A stretch of 64,000 nucleotides of DNA from Gammaproteobacteria bacterium UBA5078 (GCA_002416505.1 DIAM01000004.1:151173-215172); one strand, 5' to 3'. Positions 33,540-42,612 are shown, numbered from the stretch's first letter. The notes: a model not told the origin generated them from the letters alone. Made by a program: numbers and translations.

Positions 33540-34959
33540 CGTTGGTCACCCAGGCCAATGCGTCGGCCTCCACGGTCATAATTGCTGCGGGGGGCAGCCC
33601 GATTCTTGCTAGATTCTCTTGCCACAGCGCTAGGCGCACTGACGCCTCCTGCCCCTCGACCTGCAGCAGCCAAACGCGTATCTCGCTGGCGCAATTGGAT
33701 AGCTCGACGAGGTAGTTCATGCTGCCGCGATCGGGGGATAGGCGCGCGTCACAGGCCACTAGTAGGACGCGCGGAGGGCGCTCCCGAAGCGCCTGCAAAG
33801 CCATCCGGCGCTGTTCGCGACTCTCGACTACCTCTGTGAATAATTTGCCCACAGAGCCCGGAGCCAAGCCTCGTGGCGGCCATTGCAGAGGCGCGCCCAA
33901 TTCCAGCCCCAGTAGCGCACTGCCCTGACCTTGCAATTGGTGCTGTGCGGCGATCTGCAAAACTGGCGGCGGCATGTTTGCCGCGTCGACAACCCCGCGC
34001 GATTGCCCATTGCTACGCGTAAATTCGGCAAAACCGGGCTCACTCAGGTCTAGATGTAGGCGCGAGCGCAGAACAAGGAAACGCAGTAGTGATATGGCCC
34101 AGACGAGGAAGCGGGGCAAGATAGCGTAGACGATCAGGCCGCCACTGAGCCAAGAAGCCCACGCCCGTCGTGCTAACTCAGGTTGAGCAAGCGCATCACC
34201 AGACAATGCCGAGGCGATCATAGTGGAGTCCGGAACGGCGAATCCAAGCAGTGAGGGCAAGTAGGCAAAACCGACGACGAAATCACCGAATACGCCCTCA
34301 CTCAAAATTGTGGTTTCCAGCACGAAGCTATAGCTGCGCAGGCTCAGCGCCAATAGCATAGTGCCGAGCGAGGCCAACAACGCGAGCAACCACGCGCTGT
34401 GGGTAATGCTGCTCAGGGTCCATTGACCAAGCCCGTTGGCTTGCATCAGCCTCGCCAGGGCCTTCGCGAGCTTGCCCTCGATACCGAAGTCACGCTGTTG
34501 CCTGCCCCGCGGCCAGTGCGCGATCCCCCAGAACCACAGGCGGCCCAATATGCCTCCGCTAAGACGCCCCCCGAACAACCACAGCAGCAATGCTAGGAAA
34601 TGCACGCCAATCAAGCCGATGAGGGTCCAGATCACGTTTACCGAGCGAATATCACTGCCGAAGAAGCCAAACGCCGCGCCGGCGCCGCTGATGATGGCGA
34701 AGGCCAGTAGGATCAATAAAAGTAACCGAGCGCTGTGAGTCCAAGCCTGCATGCGCTCTCGCAAGCCCTGAGCCTGCGGTTGCTGCTGCGCTCGTTGCAA
34801 GAGCCATTGTTCGAGCTCTGCCTCCTGCAACGCGGCGGGTAATTGCTCAGAGGCGGACAGCGGGTATTGGCCGGAACGACTCTCCAGTTCCTGCAAGCGA
34901 ATGGTCTCTGCAAGCCATAGCGCTTCGAAACGCGAGGCCGTTGTTGTGCGATTTATCAA
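33532..34959 (-). CDS. DUF2868 membrane protein
   Basis: 475 residues from a TTG start preceded by AAGGGAAA. At least four hydrophobic segments stand out: 'LLLLILLAFAIISGAGAAFGFF', 'VIWTLIGLIGVHFLALLLWLFG', 'LLALLASLGTMLLALSL' and 'LIVYAILPRFLVWAISLLRFL'. The soluble C-terminal part contains 'RVLLVACDARLSPDRGSMNYLVELS'. It is the partner of the downstream GTPase/DUF3482 protein and probably anchors or senses for it. I can assign no biochemical function. Confidence 0.88.
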   Translation of the reverse strand: MINRTTTASRFEALWLAETIRLQELESRSGQYPLSASEQLPAALQEAELEQWLLQRAQQQPQAQGLRERMQAWTHSARLLLLILLAFAIISGAGAAFGFFGSDIRSVNVIWTLIGLIGVHFLALLLWLFGGRLSGGILGRLWFWGIAHWPRGRQQRDFGIEGKLAKALARLMQANGLGQWTLSSITHSAWLLALLASLGTMLLALSLRSYSFVLETTILSEGVFGDFVVGFAYLPSLLGFAVPDSTMIASALSGDALAQPELARRAWASWLSGGLIVYAILPRFLVWAISLLRFLVLRSRLHLDLSEPGFAEFTRSNGQSRGVVDAANMPPPVLQIAAQHQLQGQGSALLGLELGAPLQWPPRGLAPGSVGKLFTEVVESREQRRMALQALRERPPRVLLVACDARLSPDRGSMNYLVELSNCASEIRVWLLQVEGQEASVRLALWQENLARIGLPPAAIMTVEADALAWVTNDA

Positions 34960-34992
34960 ACTGTTTCCCTTGCGAACAAAAACATCTGCACT

Positions 34993-35034
34993 CGATAGGG
35001 TGAGAGGAATATTATCGGAGATAATACCCTATCG
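34993..35034. promoter_or_regulatory. Bulged intergenic hairpin upstream of the DUF2868 gene
   Basis: Outer arms CGATAGGGT and ACCCTATCG (9 bp) enclose an inner 7-bp stem TATTATC/GATAATA with a 3-nt loop and an asymmetric bulge. It lies 34 bp before the DUF2868 start and 46 bp after the lipocalin stop on the minus strand. A T5 run comes about 10 nt later in that direction, too far for a typical terminator. Confidence 0.4.
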
Positions 35035-35080
35035 CCTAGCATGTCCGCAGTCCTTTAGAAGGCCTCTGCGCACTAGCCGC

Positions 35081-35563
35081 TTACTCGAACTTGCGCCAGG
35101 AAAATTTGGCGACAACCCGCCCAGCGGAGTCTTTCGTAGCGAGAACGAGCAGGCCATCGACCCACTCGTAGTAGCGAACCATATCCACCCCAACCATCGC
35201 GCCGTTAATTGGAGAGCCAGTTACATGGTGTGTGACGGTTTGATTCTCGACGTCCCAGCTAACATTGCCGAAGTAACTGAAGCCTGAGTTCGCATTATCA
35301 ACGGAGCCTATGACGCGCGCGGGCACGCCAATCGCCGACATATGGCCATGGCCATCATAGGTGATTCGGCCAGCATAATTATTCAGGACCTCCCCGCCCT
35401 CCGGGGGGAAGGAAACGAAACTACCCAGCTCGTAATTCCCGGCGAACTGCTGCTCTATGGTATCTAGGCCATTTTTATCGGCATTTCTATTGTTATTGAC
35501 GCCCCATAAGATGGCCGACGAGAACAGGAATAAAACACTGGCAAAACGGACTAAATTACGCAT
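35081..35563 (-). CDS. Lipocalin-like exported protein
   Basis: 160 residues. A hydrophobic N-terminus ('FASVLFLFSSAILWGVNN') is a signal peptide or anchor. The body, 'FAGNYELGSFVSFPPEGGEVLNNYAGRITYDGHGHMSAIG' followed by 'FSYFGNVSWDVENQTVTHHVTGSPINGAMVGVDMVRYYEWVDGLLVLATKDSAGRVVAKFSWRKFE', is the pattern of the lipocalin-like (Lipocalin_5) family: a G-x-W/Y start and alternating strands. Such proteins may bind small hydrophobic ligands; no ligand can be named. It stands alone between hairpins, divergent from tesB. Confidence 0.75.
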   Translation of the reverse strand: MRNLVRFASVLFLFSSAILWGVNNNRNADKNGLDTIEQQFAGNYELGSFVSFPPEGGEVLNNYAGRITYDGHGHMSAIGVPARVIGSVDNANSGFSYFGNVSWDVENQTVTHHVTGSPINGAMVGVDMVRYYEWVDGLLVLATKDSAGRVVAKFSWRKFE

Positions 35564-35845
35564 GCTTGCTCACTTTTTAGAACTAAAAATCATTACTGTT
35601 CCACATGCTTTTGCGCTGTTTGAAAGACCTTTTGCTTTCTTAGATCAGGATTTACAAACATTGACCTAGGCAATGGAACAACAGTGGGAATTGGAATGGC
35701 ATAGACCATCGTCTGATGATCATACGCGGGCACCCAGAACGGGTAAAGCAAGCGACTTAGCACGGTGTTATGTGGAGCAACACGCAAGCTGGTACAATTG
35801 CTGCCAACGCAAGGCTAATCACTGCGGTGATATTCAGGAACAGGT
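35564..35845. other. 282-bp divergent intergenic region
   Basis: It separates the lipocalin-like gene (minus) and tesB (plus). It is AT-richer than its flanks. A TACAAT near 35796 could be a -10 for tesB, but no convincing -35 stands before it. I see no gene or repeat. Confidence 0.35.
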
Positions 35846-36715
35846 ATGAACGAACAATTGCAGCAACTGCACGACCATCTCGATCTGAAAACGATCGACG
35901 AGAATAATTTCGAGACCAAACACCAGAACGAAGGCTGGCGTCAGATCTTCGGCGGCCAAGTGCTTGCGCAGGCGCTGCTCAGCGCTAGCCGCACGGTGCC
36001 AAGCGAGCGCCAGCCACACTCCTTGCACGCCTACTTCCTGCGCCCTGGGGACATGAAGGAGAAGATCAGTTTTCAGGTGGATCGACTTCGCGACGGCAAG
36101 AGCTTCAACACACGCCGCGTTACGGCGATGCAGCACGGGGCCGCCATTCTGAATCTCGCGACCTCGTTCCAAGTCAGCGAGCCGGGCCTGAACCATCAGA
36201 TCGCGATGCCCGATGTGCCTGCGCCAGAGGACTGTCTAACACGCGCGCAGCTGGCCGAGAAATACAAAGACTCCATGTCCGCCGATATGCTCACACGGGC
36301 CTCACGCCCCTTCGCGATCGACATGCGCCCCGTGGAGGCGGAGAATTTCTTGCAGCCTGAGAAGCGCGAGCCGAGCAGAATGGTGTGGTTACGCTTGAAT
36401 GAGACGCTGCACAAAGACTATCCATGGCATATCCACATGCTCGCCTACGCCTCGGACATGACGCTACTGGAGACCAGCCTGCGCCCACACGGCGTGAGTA
36501 TGTTTACCCCGAACCTGCAGATCGCTAGCCTCGATCACTCCATGTGGTTTCATCGCCCCATGCGCATGGATGAGTGGCTGCTGTATGTGCAAGACAGCCC
36601 TTCGAGCTCGGCCGCGCGCGGCTTTAGTCGTGGCAGTATCTTTAGCCGTACGGGGGAGTTATTGGTTTCGGTCGCCCAAGAGGGGCTGATTCGGATGCGC
36701 GAGCCCAAGGCATAG
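35846..36715 (+). CDS. tesB: Acyl-CoA thioesterase II
   Basis: 289 residues, like E. coli TesB (286). It hydrolyses medium- and long-chain acyl-CoAs. The double-hotdog fold is evident: 'ENNFETKHQNEGWRQIFGGQVLAQALLSASRTVPSERQPHSLHAYFLRPGDMKEKISFQVDRLRDGKSFNTRRVTAMQHG' for the first half, and 'HMLAYASDMTLLETSLRPHG...ASLDHSMWFHRPMRMDEWLLYVQDSPSSSAARGFSRGSIFSRTGELLVSVAQEGLIR' for the second. The catalytic Asp in 'ASDMTLL' is present. It ends 3 bp from a convergent GST-like gene. Confidence 0.95.
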   Translation: MNEQLQQLHDHLDLKTIDENNFETKHQNEGWRQIFGGQVLAQALLSASRTVPSERQPHSLHAYFLRPGDMKEKISFQVDRLRDGKSFNTRRVTAMQHGAAILNLATSFQVSEPGLNHQIAMPDVPAPEDCLTRAQLAEKYKDSMSADMLTRASRPFAIDMRPVEAENFLQPEKREPSRMVWLRLNETLHKDYPWHIHMLAYASDMTLLETSLRPHGVSMFTPNLQIASLDHSMWFHRPMRMDEWLLYVQDSPSSSAARGFSRGSIFSRTGELLVSVAQEGLIRMREPKA

Positions 36716-36718
36716 GCC

Positions 36719-37399
36719 TCAGGCGCGATAGTCTTCGACAACATCCCCAAGCTCGAGACACATTTCATCGTGTGGCACGTCGCGCCACTCTTCCTGCAAT
36801 GCCTGCTCGTACCAGCTTTGCATTGCGGGGAACTCTAGCATTCGTTTGGCATAGGCTTGCGCCTTATCGCCCATAACGAGCCCATAGGTCTGCATGCGAA
36901 ATACCACCGGCGCGTAGAACGCATCTACCGCGCTGAAGCTCTCGCCGCCAAGGAATGGGCCGCCGAAGCGGTCTAGGCCCTCGGACCAGAGCTCATCGAT
37001 GCGATCGAGATTCTTCTGCAAGGCGGGATTGATCTCGCGTAATTTAATACGCACCCCACAGCTCATCGAGCAGACATCACGCAGCGCAGCGAATCCCGAG
37101 TGCATCTCGGCCGCCGCACAGCGCGACCACGTGCGTGCCTCCTGATCTACGGGCCACACAGATTTGTACTGCTCGGCCAGAAACTCGATGATCGCCAACG
37201 AATCCCAGACGGTGCCCTGATCGCTAATCAGCGCCGGGACCGTGCCACTGGGGGAGAAGCTGCGAAACGCCTCCCAATTGGAACCGGGTATGAAAGGCAC
37301 GAGCCTCTCCTCGAAGGGGATGTCCAGCGCCCGCATCAATACCCAGGGGCGTAAGGACCACGACGAATAGTTTTTATTGGCGATGTACAAAATCAACAA
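36719..37399 (-). CDS. Glutathione S-transferase-like protein, second copy
   Basis: About 226 residues from a TTG at 37399 preceded by AGGGAG at 7 bases; the start gives 'LILYIANKNYSSWSLRPWVLMRALDIPFEE', matching the start of its relative at 23331-23993. Longer in-frame starts would overlap the cupin gene and add unrelated residues. It has the GST features 'SGTVPALISDQGTVWDSLAIIEFLAE' and a helical C-terminal domain. It shares the rare NYSSWS opening with the first copy, so both are paralogues of one subgroup; the substrate is unknown. It lies 13 bp after the cupin gene. Confidence 0.85.
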   Translation of the reverse strand: MLILYIANKNYSSWSLRPWVLMRALDIPFEERLVPFIPGSNWEAFRSFSPSGTVPALISDQGTVWDSLAIIEFLAEQYKSVWPVDQEARTWSRCAAAEMHSGFAALRDVCSMSCGVRIKLREINPALQKNLDRIDELWSEGLDRFGGPFLGGESFSAVDAFYAPVVFRMQTYGLVMGDKAQAYAKRMLEFPAMQSWYEQALQEEWRDVPHDEMCLELGDVVEDYRA

Positions 37400-37412
37400 G
37401 CTGACACTCCCT

Positions 37413-37820
37413 CTATAGATCCACTTGGCGGTGCAGTGTGCCCTCGCCAGCGGTAATGAATATGACGGTACTTGGTGCATTCACGCGGGCTGTGTGCCAC
37501 TGCCCCTTGGGCACCATCAGCCAATCGCCCTGCTGCTGCAGATGCACTATCTTATTGCCGGTTTTTTTCTCCAAGATCAGATCCAGATTCCCCGCCATGA
37601 GGATTATGATCTCCTCGCCTTTGGGGTGCATTTCCCAGACCGGCCAGTTCTGCGCGAAGCTCTGCGTGGTCACTAGGAATTCATTCTCGAAACTGCCGAA
37701 CTTGCCAGTACTCAGGTCCTGCCAGAACGAATCGCTCACCGGTATTGCTTCGGCAGAGGCATCGGGCTTTAGTCGAGCATAGGTAGTGGCAATATTATAG
37801 GGGCCGGTGGCGCGACTCAT
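37413..37820 (-). CDS. Small cupin protein
   Basis: 135 residues from an ATG with GAGG 6 bases upstream. A single cupin barrel is visible: 'WEMHPKGEEIIILMAGNLDLILEK' gives the H...E metal ligands of motif 1, and 'GDWLMVPKGQWHTARV' the P-G-x-H of motif 2. Such proteins can be dioxygenases, isomerases or storage-like metal proteins; nothing decides here. It is probably co-transcribed with the GST-like gene downstream. Confidence 0.8.
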   Translation of the reverse strand: MSRATGPYNIATTYARLKPDASAEAIPVSDSFWQDLSTGKFGSFENEFLVTTQSFAQNWPVWEMHPKGEEIIILMAGNLDLILEKKTGNKIVHLQQQGDWLMVPKGQWHTARVNAPSTVIFITAGEGTLHRQVDL

Positions 37821-38108
37821 GATGATCCTCACTTTTTATTGTTAACACTCTTGTGGAGAGTTCGCACTGCGCCCTGCTGGCCCGAGTTCTTGCTAGCTAG
37901 GGGCAGGTGGCACGTTCTATTTTTGATTCGATCCAGCACTTTGACTCTTAGTAAGCGGACCAAGATGGTCCTCATCATATAGCCAAGGACTAAGTAACTT
38001 CAACAAAGCCGACAACCCAGCGACGTCACTAACGAGCACATAGGCTCCAATAGCACAATCATGCTATTGTGCATAGGCACTTACGCCCCCTTTATCGAGG
38101 TAGAACTC
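37821..38108. other. 288-bp divergent intergenic region
   Basis: It separates the cupin gene (minus) from pepQ (plus). The only structure I see is the overlapping dyad pair at 38049-38072 near the pepQ start. Confidence 0.4.
38049..38072 (+). promoter_or_regulatory. Two overlapping, mutually exclusive dyads before pepQ
   Basis: AATAGCA/TGCTATT (38049-38055 with 38062-38068) and GCACAAT/ATTGTGC (38053-38059 with 38066-38072) are both perfect 7-bp inverted repeats with 6-base loops. Because they share bases, only one can form at a time. They end 36 bp before the pepQ ATG. Confidence 0.4.
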
Positions 38109-39452
38109 ATGCCCTTCGCGCAGCACTATGCAGAGCATATAGCCCATTTAAACGCTATTTACGAAACGGCGCTAAGCGCTAACGGCGCATTCGATGCCGT
38201 GCTGCTACACAGTGGCTCTGAGCATGTCTATTTCGCCGATGACCAACACCCACCGTTCCGTGCCAATGGCCATTTCAATCATTGGCTGCCCCTGAACCGA
38301 CCCGAACAAATGGTGCTTGTGATCCCCGGCGAGCGGCCGCTGTATTTGCAAGTAATCGCTCCGGACTTCTGGTACGAACAGCATATTTCTCTCCCTGACT
38401 GGGTGATAGAGCAATTCGATCTCCGCTCACTTAGCAACAGCCGTGAAGTGAGTGACCAGCTCGCAGCCCTGCAGGTGCGCAAGGGTTTGACGCTTTCGCG
38501 CATCGCGTTCATCGGCGAGAACTGCGCCTTCGCAAGCGCCATCGGCATTGCGCCAGAGGCGCAGAATCCGAGTAAACTCGTGCAGCACCTAGACTTCCAC
38601 CGCGCGCGCAAAACTGCTTACGAGGTCGCAAGCATCCGCAAGGCCAATCGTCTCGCGATGATCGGGCACACGGCGGCGCGCAAGGCCTTCGAAGCTGGCG
38701 CCAACGAGTACGAGATTCACATGGCCTATTTGCAGGCTTGCGAGATTCTCGAGGAGGAAACTCCCTACACTAATATCGTGGCATTGGATGAGAAGGCGGC
38801 GATTCTGCACTATCAGAATAAACGGCGTAGCTGCGGTGAACACAGTCAGGTTCTGCTGATCGATGCGGGCTGCCGAGTGAATGCCTATTGCTCGGACATC
38901 ACCCGCACCTCGACCAGAGAGCACACCCTGCCGCTGTTCTGCGACCTCGTGGAGGCGATGGAAGCCTTGCAGACGCATCTAGTGCGCAGCGTACGTAGCG
39001 GCATACCCTATCCCGACATTCATAGCGCCGCACACGAAGGCATCACTAACATCCTGCTCGGCTCCGGGATCTGCAGTGGCAGTCGTGATGCCTTACTGGC
39101 ACAGAAGGTCAGCACGCTCTTCATGCCCCACGGGGTCGGGCATTTGCTCGGCATACAGGTACACGATGTCGGTGGCCGCATGAAGAATGTCGAGGGGGAA
39201 ACGCTAGCCCCGCATAGCGACTATCCGACTCTGCGCACCACGCGCATGACGGAGGTCGGACAGGTCTTTACGATAGAACCGGGTTTGTATTTCATTCCCG
39301 TGCTCTTGGACCCAGTGCGCGGCGCGGCGCGAGGCAAGCTCATCAATTGGGATCTTGTGGACACACTCAGTCCCCTTGGCGGCATCAGGATCGAGGACAA
39401 TGTATTAGTCACCGAGAATGGCGTCGAGAACCTGACGCGCGTGTCGATCTAA
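38109..39452 (+). CDS. pepQ: Xaa-Pro dipeptidase
   Basis: 447 residues from the ATG at 38109, which has GAGG before it and aligns with the E. coli PepQ start (443 residues); an open extension to 38061 is not supported. It cleaves dipeptides with C-terminal proline and may also hydrolyse organophosphate triesters, as relatives do. The pita-bread metal ligands are visible: 'LLIDAGCRVNAYCSDITRT' (two aspartates), 'FMPHGVGHLLGIQVHDVGG' (histidine) and 'FTIEPGLYFIP' and 'GGIRIEDNVLVTENG' (glutamates). The N-terminal domain reads 'AVLLHSGSEHVYFADDQHPPFRANGHFNHWLPL'. Confidence 0.93.
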   Translation: MPFAQHYAEHIAHLNAIYETALSANGAFDAVLLHSGSEHVYFADDQHPPFRANGHFNHWLPLNRPEQMVLVIPGERPLYLQVIAPDFWYEQHISLPDWVIEQFDLRSLSNSREVSDQLAALQVRKGLTLSRIAFIGENCAFASAIGIAPEAQNPSKLVQHLDFHRARKTAYEVASIRKANRLAMIGHTAARKAFEAGANEYEIHMAYLQACEILEEETPYTNIVALDEKAAILHYQNKRRSCGEHSQVLLIDAGCRVNAYCSDITRTSTREHTLPLFCDLVEAMEALQTHLVRSVRSGIPYPDIHSAAHEGITNILLGSGICSGSRDALLAQKVSTLFMPHGVGHLLGIQVHDVGGRMKNVEGETLAPHSDYPTLRTTRMTEVGQVFTIEPGLYFIPVLLDPVRGAARGKLINWDLVDTLSPLGGIRIEDNVLVTENGVENLTRVSI

Positions 39453-39472
39453 CGCGCGGCAGGATCGCGCAC

Positions 39473-41221
39473 TCACTGCAGGGACGGCATCGTGCCGAGC
39501 TTGGCAAACATCTCCGTCGCGATCTGCAAGTCGAGCAGGAATTGCTCCACAGTCTTAAACTCGTTGGCATTGTGCCCGGTGTATTTCTCGGTCGCCAACG
39601 CCAGCCCAAACTGCACCCCATTGGGCAGATCGTGAATCGACGTCCCACCGGCAGAAGAGCCGAATTCGCGCGGTATGTCGAGATTCTCGACCGCGATATC
39701 CAACAACGCATTCACCCAAGCCCCCTCGGGGTTGCGAAACATCGGATCGCTAGCGCTGATGTCCAGCTGCATAGTGATGCCGTTCTCGGTTGCCCACGTA
39801 TTGAGCGTGCTGCGCAGCTGCTCGACCAAGGCCGCTGGTTCGCGACCCACTGGCAAACGCAGATTTACCGCGGTGCGCAATTGTCCTGCGTCGATGGCTA
39901 CGAACGTTTGCGCGGCGGTCAGTGGCCCCATGAAGGAATCCTCATAGCCGATCTGCAACTTAGTGCCCAGATAGTCCATGCCCCAATTCTCCGTCGCATA
40001 ACGTGCCGCATCGGTAAAATGATTGCTCTGGAAAACGCCCTGCCCAGCTAACTGATCGATGAACGCAAACATGCGCGAGACAGGATTGACGCCGGATTCC
40101 GGCTCGGAGGAATGCGCGGAAACACCCAACACATCGAGGCGTACACGAGCGCCATCCTGTGCGGCGCGGATGGCGAAATTGCTGCCATTGCGTGCGGCGA
40201 AAATGGCGCCCTCCTCATTCAAGGTTTGCAGCAACGCTTCGGCCCGCTCACTGCGGATAAAAACCGTAGAACTAGCGGGAATCTGATTGGTCGCAAGACC
40301 CCCGGTAAGCTCCACGATCTGTGCGCCCTCACCGGTTGCGACTCGTGATGGGAAACTCGCCATCACAGTGCCATATCCCTTCTCGGCGATGATCACCGGA
40401 TAGCTGCCATCTAGAGCGATGTTGTAATCGGGAATCGGATTACGCTCGAAATAATAGGGCATCGCATCGCCACCGGTCTCCTCTCGCGTGTCCACCAGAA
40501 GCTTGAAGTGCCGCAACAGGGGCAGCCCCTCGTCCTGGACGACACGCATCGCATACATCGAAACTACGATGCCATTCTTATCGTCTTGTGTGCCGCGGCC
40601 ATACATGCGATCGCCAATCTGGGTCACTACGAATGGGTCTAACTGCGTGCCATCTTCCAATACCCACAAGGCGGGATTCACCGGCACCACATCGGCGTGT
40701 GCGTGAATTCCAATGCGCTCACCTGTCTCCTCACCCAAGGAGATTTCGTAGATACGATCACCAATATTGCGGAAGTTCAGGCCGAAGCTCTCGGCAACAC
40801 TGCGAAGCTTCTGCGCGAAGCGCAGGAACTCGGGATTCTCGTGCTGCGCAACGCTCTCCACATTGAAGGTTGGAATCGCAACGAGTTCGCGCAGGGTCTG
40901 CAGGGCGGCATCGGTATACTTAACCCGCGCATACAGGCCCAAGAGTCGCAGCAGCATCGCGTCTTGCTCTGCATCGAGCTGCGCACCGCCTTGATACGCC
41001 TCGCGCAGCGCGGAGACTCCCGCGCCTTGCACGGCAGGGAGCTGTTGCACGTCGCCTAAGAATTCGATGAAGCTCGCGGGCTCTGAATCGTTTAGGCCGG
41101 CGACAATCGCCTTCGCCTGAACGCTATCTATGCTCGCACTCGCCACACCGGCAAAAGCCAGGCTGACACAGCAAAGCAATCCCTTGAGCCATGCTCCGTT
41201 TATCGACTGTGTAATTCTCAT
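39473..41221 (-). CDS. Exported M20-family metallodipeptidase
   Basis: 582 residues from the ATG at 41221, preceded by AGGAAGG; an in-frame start at 41257 would be cut off from that site. A signal peptide ends near 'LAFAGVASA', so the enzyme is periplasmic or outer. Di-zinc ligands are in 'GIHAHADVVPVNPALW', 'MYGRGTQDDKNGIVVSM' and 'LVDTREETGGDAMPYYF', with the final histidine in 'GGTSIHDLPNG'. The PepV-like lid domain ('GVNPVSRMFAFIDQLAG') is present. It presumably trims dipeptides imported through the outer membrane. It starts 32 bp downstream of waaA. Confidence 0.9.
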   Translation of the reverse strand: MRITQSINGAWLKGLLCCVSLAFAGVASASIDSVQAKAIVAGLNDSEPASFIEFLGDVQQLPAVQGAGVSALREAYQGGAQLDAEQDAMLLRLLGLYARVKYTDAALQTLRELVAIPTFNVESVAQHENPEFLRFAQKLRSVAESFGLNFRNIGDRIYEISLGEETGERIGIHAHADVVPVNPALWVLEDGTQLDPFVVTQIGDRMYGRGTQDDKNGIVVSMYAMRVVQDEGLPLLRHFKLLVDTREETGGDAMPYYFERNPIPDYNIALDGSYPVIIAEKGYGTVMASFPSRVATGEGAQIVELTGGLATNQIPASSTVFIRSERAEALLQTLNEEGAIFAARNGSNFAIRAAQDGARVRLDVLGVSAHSSEPESGVNPVSRMFAFIDQLAGQGVFQSNHFTDAARYATENWGMDYLGTKLQIGYEDSFMGPLTAAQTFVAIDAGQLRTAVNLRLPVGREPAALVEQLRSTLNTWATENGITMQLDISASDPMFRNPEGAWVNALLDIAVENLDIPREFGSSAGGTSIHDLPNGVQFGLALATEKYTGHNANEFKTVEQFLLDLQIATEMFAKLGTMPSLQ

Positions 41222-41253
41222 ATCGCCCTTCCTATTCCCAATAGATTTACGTC

Positions 41254-42612
41254 TCAATCCGCGTGCGCCTGCGCAGCTAATGCGCTCTCACAGTATTGCC
41301 AAACGATCTCATAACTGCGCTGCAAGGCACCGCGATTCTCTTGGATGACAGCTCGCCCGGCCTCGCCCATTTTGCCCCGCAGGTTCGCGTCCTCAAACAG
41401 CTGTAATACGGCGCTAGCCAGCCCATCGGCATCGGCTACGCTGCGCAGCGCTCCGGCCTCCTCAAGCTGCTCGCAGATCGTCTGGAAATTATACTGCGAG
41501 GGACCTACGAGCACGGGTAATCCTAGTGCGGCAGGTTCAAGCACATTGTGACAGCCGGTGGGGACTAGACTTCCCCCCACGAAGGCAACATCGCTGATAC
41601 TGAAAAAACTCAACATCTCGCCCATCGAGTCGCCGAGGAACACATTGCACAACTCTGATACTAGCGCATTGTCGCTGCGCCTGACCAAGGTCAAGCCGCG
41701 CTCCTGAACTAGTTTCGCGACTGCGCGAAATCTTTCGGGGTGACGTGGCACCAACACCAGTAGTAGATCGGGCATCTTACGCAGGCACGCCTTATAGGCG
41801 AGAAGGACTTTCTCCTCCTCCCCCTCCCGGGTGCTCGCCGCTATCAGGATGGGGCGTTCGCCGTCTATCAGGTCGGCCAGCACGGCTCTTCTGTGTTGAA
41901 GATCCTCTGGAACATCTATCTCGAATTTAATGCTGCCGGTGATGCGTAGCTGCTGCTGCGCCACACCCAAGCGCTGGAAACGCAGCGCGTCGTTCTGCGC
42001 CTGCACCGCTATGCAGTCAATCTGCTCCAGCATCGGTTTACCCAGTCTAGGGAATTTCTCATAGCCTCGTGCCGACTTCTCCGAGAGCCTAGCATTGGCC
42101 ACAATCACTCGACCACCCGTCGCTTTCGTATAGTGAATAATATTGGGCCACAACTCCGTCTCCATGATCACGAGCGTATGGGGCCGGAAACGGCGCAGGA
42201 AATTCGTTACTGCTAGGGGATGGTCATAGGGTGCGTATACATGACAGACGTCGTCGCCGAACATCTCGCGCACACGCTCCGAACCGGTAGGGGTCATGGT
42301 CGTCACGACGATGGGCAGCTCGGGATGCTCTGCGCGCAGCTTGCGTATCAACGGGGCGGCCGCGATCGACTCTCCTACCGAGACTGCGTGGATCCAAAGC
42401 CAGCGGCCCTTCTGCTCGCGCTGTCCCGCATCCAGTTTGGCCAGGCCAAAGCGCTCGGCCCAACGTCTAGCGTAGGCGGGTGCCTTTAGGGAGCGCCACA
42501 GGAGGCGCACGATGATCAATGGCAAAATCAGCGTAAATAAGATGTTATAGGTCAGTCTATTCAAAACGGTTTGTCTGCTCCGCGGCGGTTGCATGCTACC
42601 ATTGGCGCCCAT
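41254..42612 (-). CDS. waaA: 3-deoxy-D-manno-octulosonic acid (Kdo) transferase
   Basis: 452 residues; E. coli WaaA has 425, and the extra ~20 residues here are N-terminal, so an inner start such as the ATG at 42594 is possible. It adds Kdo to lipid IVA at the inner membrane. Visible blocks are 'ILFTLILPLIIVRLLWRSLKAPAYARRWAERFGL' (membrane anchor), 'WLWIHAVSVGESIAAAPLIRKL', 'VTTMTPTGSERV', 'ILIAASTREGEEE', 'LVLVPRHPERF' and 'GGSLVPTGCHNVLEPAALGLPVLVGPSQYNF'. Number of Kdo residues added cannot be told from sequence alone. Confidence 0.94.
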   Translation of the reverse strand: MGANGSMQPPRSRQTVLNRLTYNILFTLILPLIIVRLLWRSLKAPAYARRWAERFGLAKLDAGQREQKGRWLWIHAVSVGESIAAAPLIRKLRAEHPELPIVVTTMTPTGSERVREMFGDDVCHVYAPYDHPLAVTNFLRRFRPHTLVIMETELWPNIIHYTKATGGRVIVANARLSEKSARGYEKFPRLGKPMLEQIDCIAVQAQNDALRFQRLGVAQQQLRITGSIKFEIDVPEDLQHRRAVLADLIDGERPILIAASTREGEEEKVLLAYKACLRKMPDLLLVLVPRHPERFRAVAKLVQERGLTLVRRSDNALVSELCNVFLGDSMGEMLSFFSISDVAFVGGSLVPTGCHNVLEPAALGLPVLVGPSQYNFQTICEQLEEAGALRSVADADGLASAVLQLFEDANLRGKMGEAGRAVIQENRGALQRSYEIVWQYCESALAAQAHAD

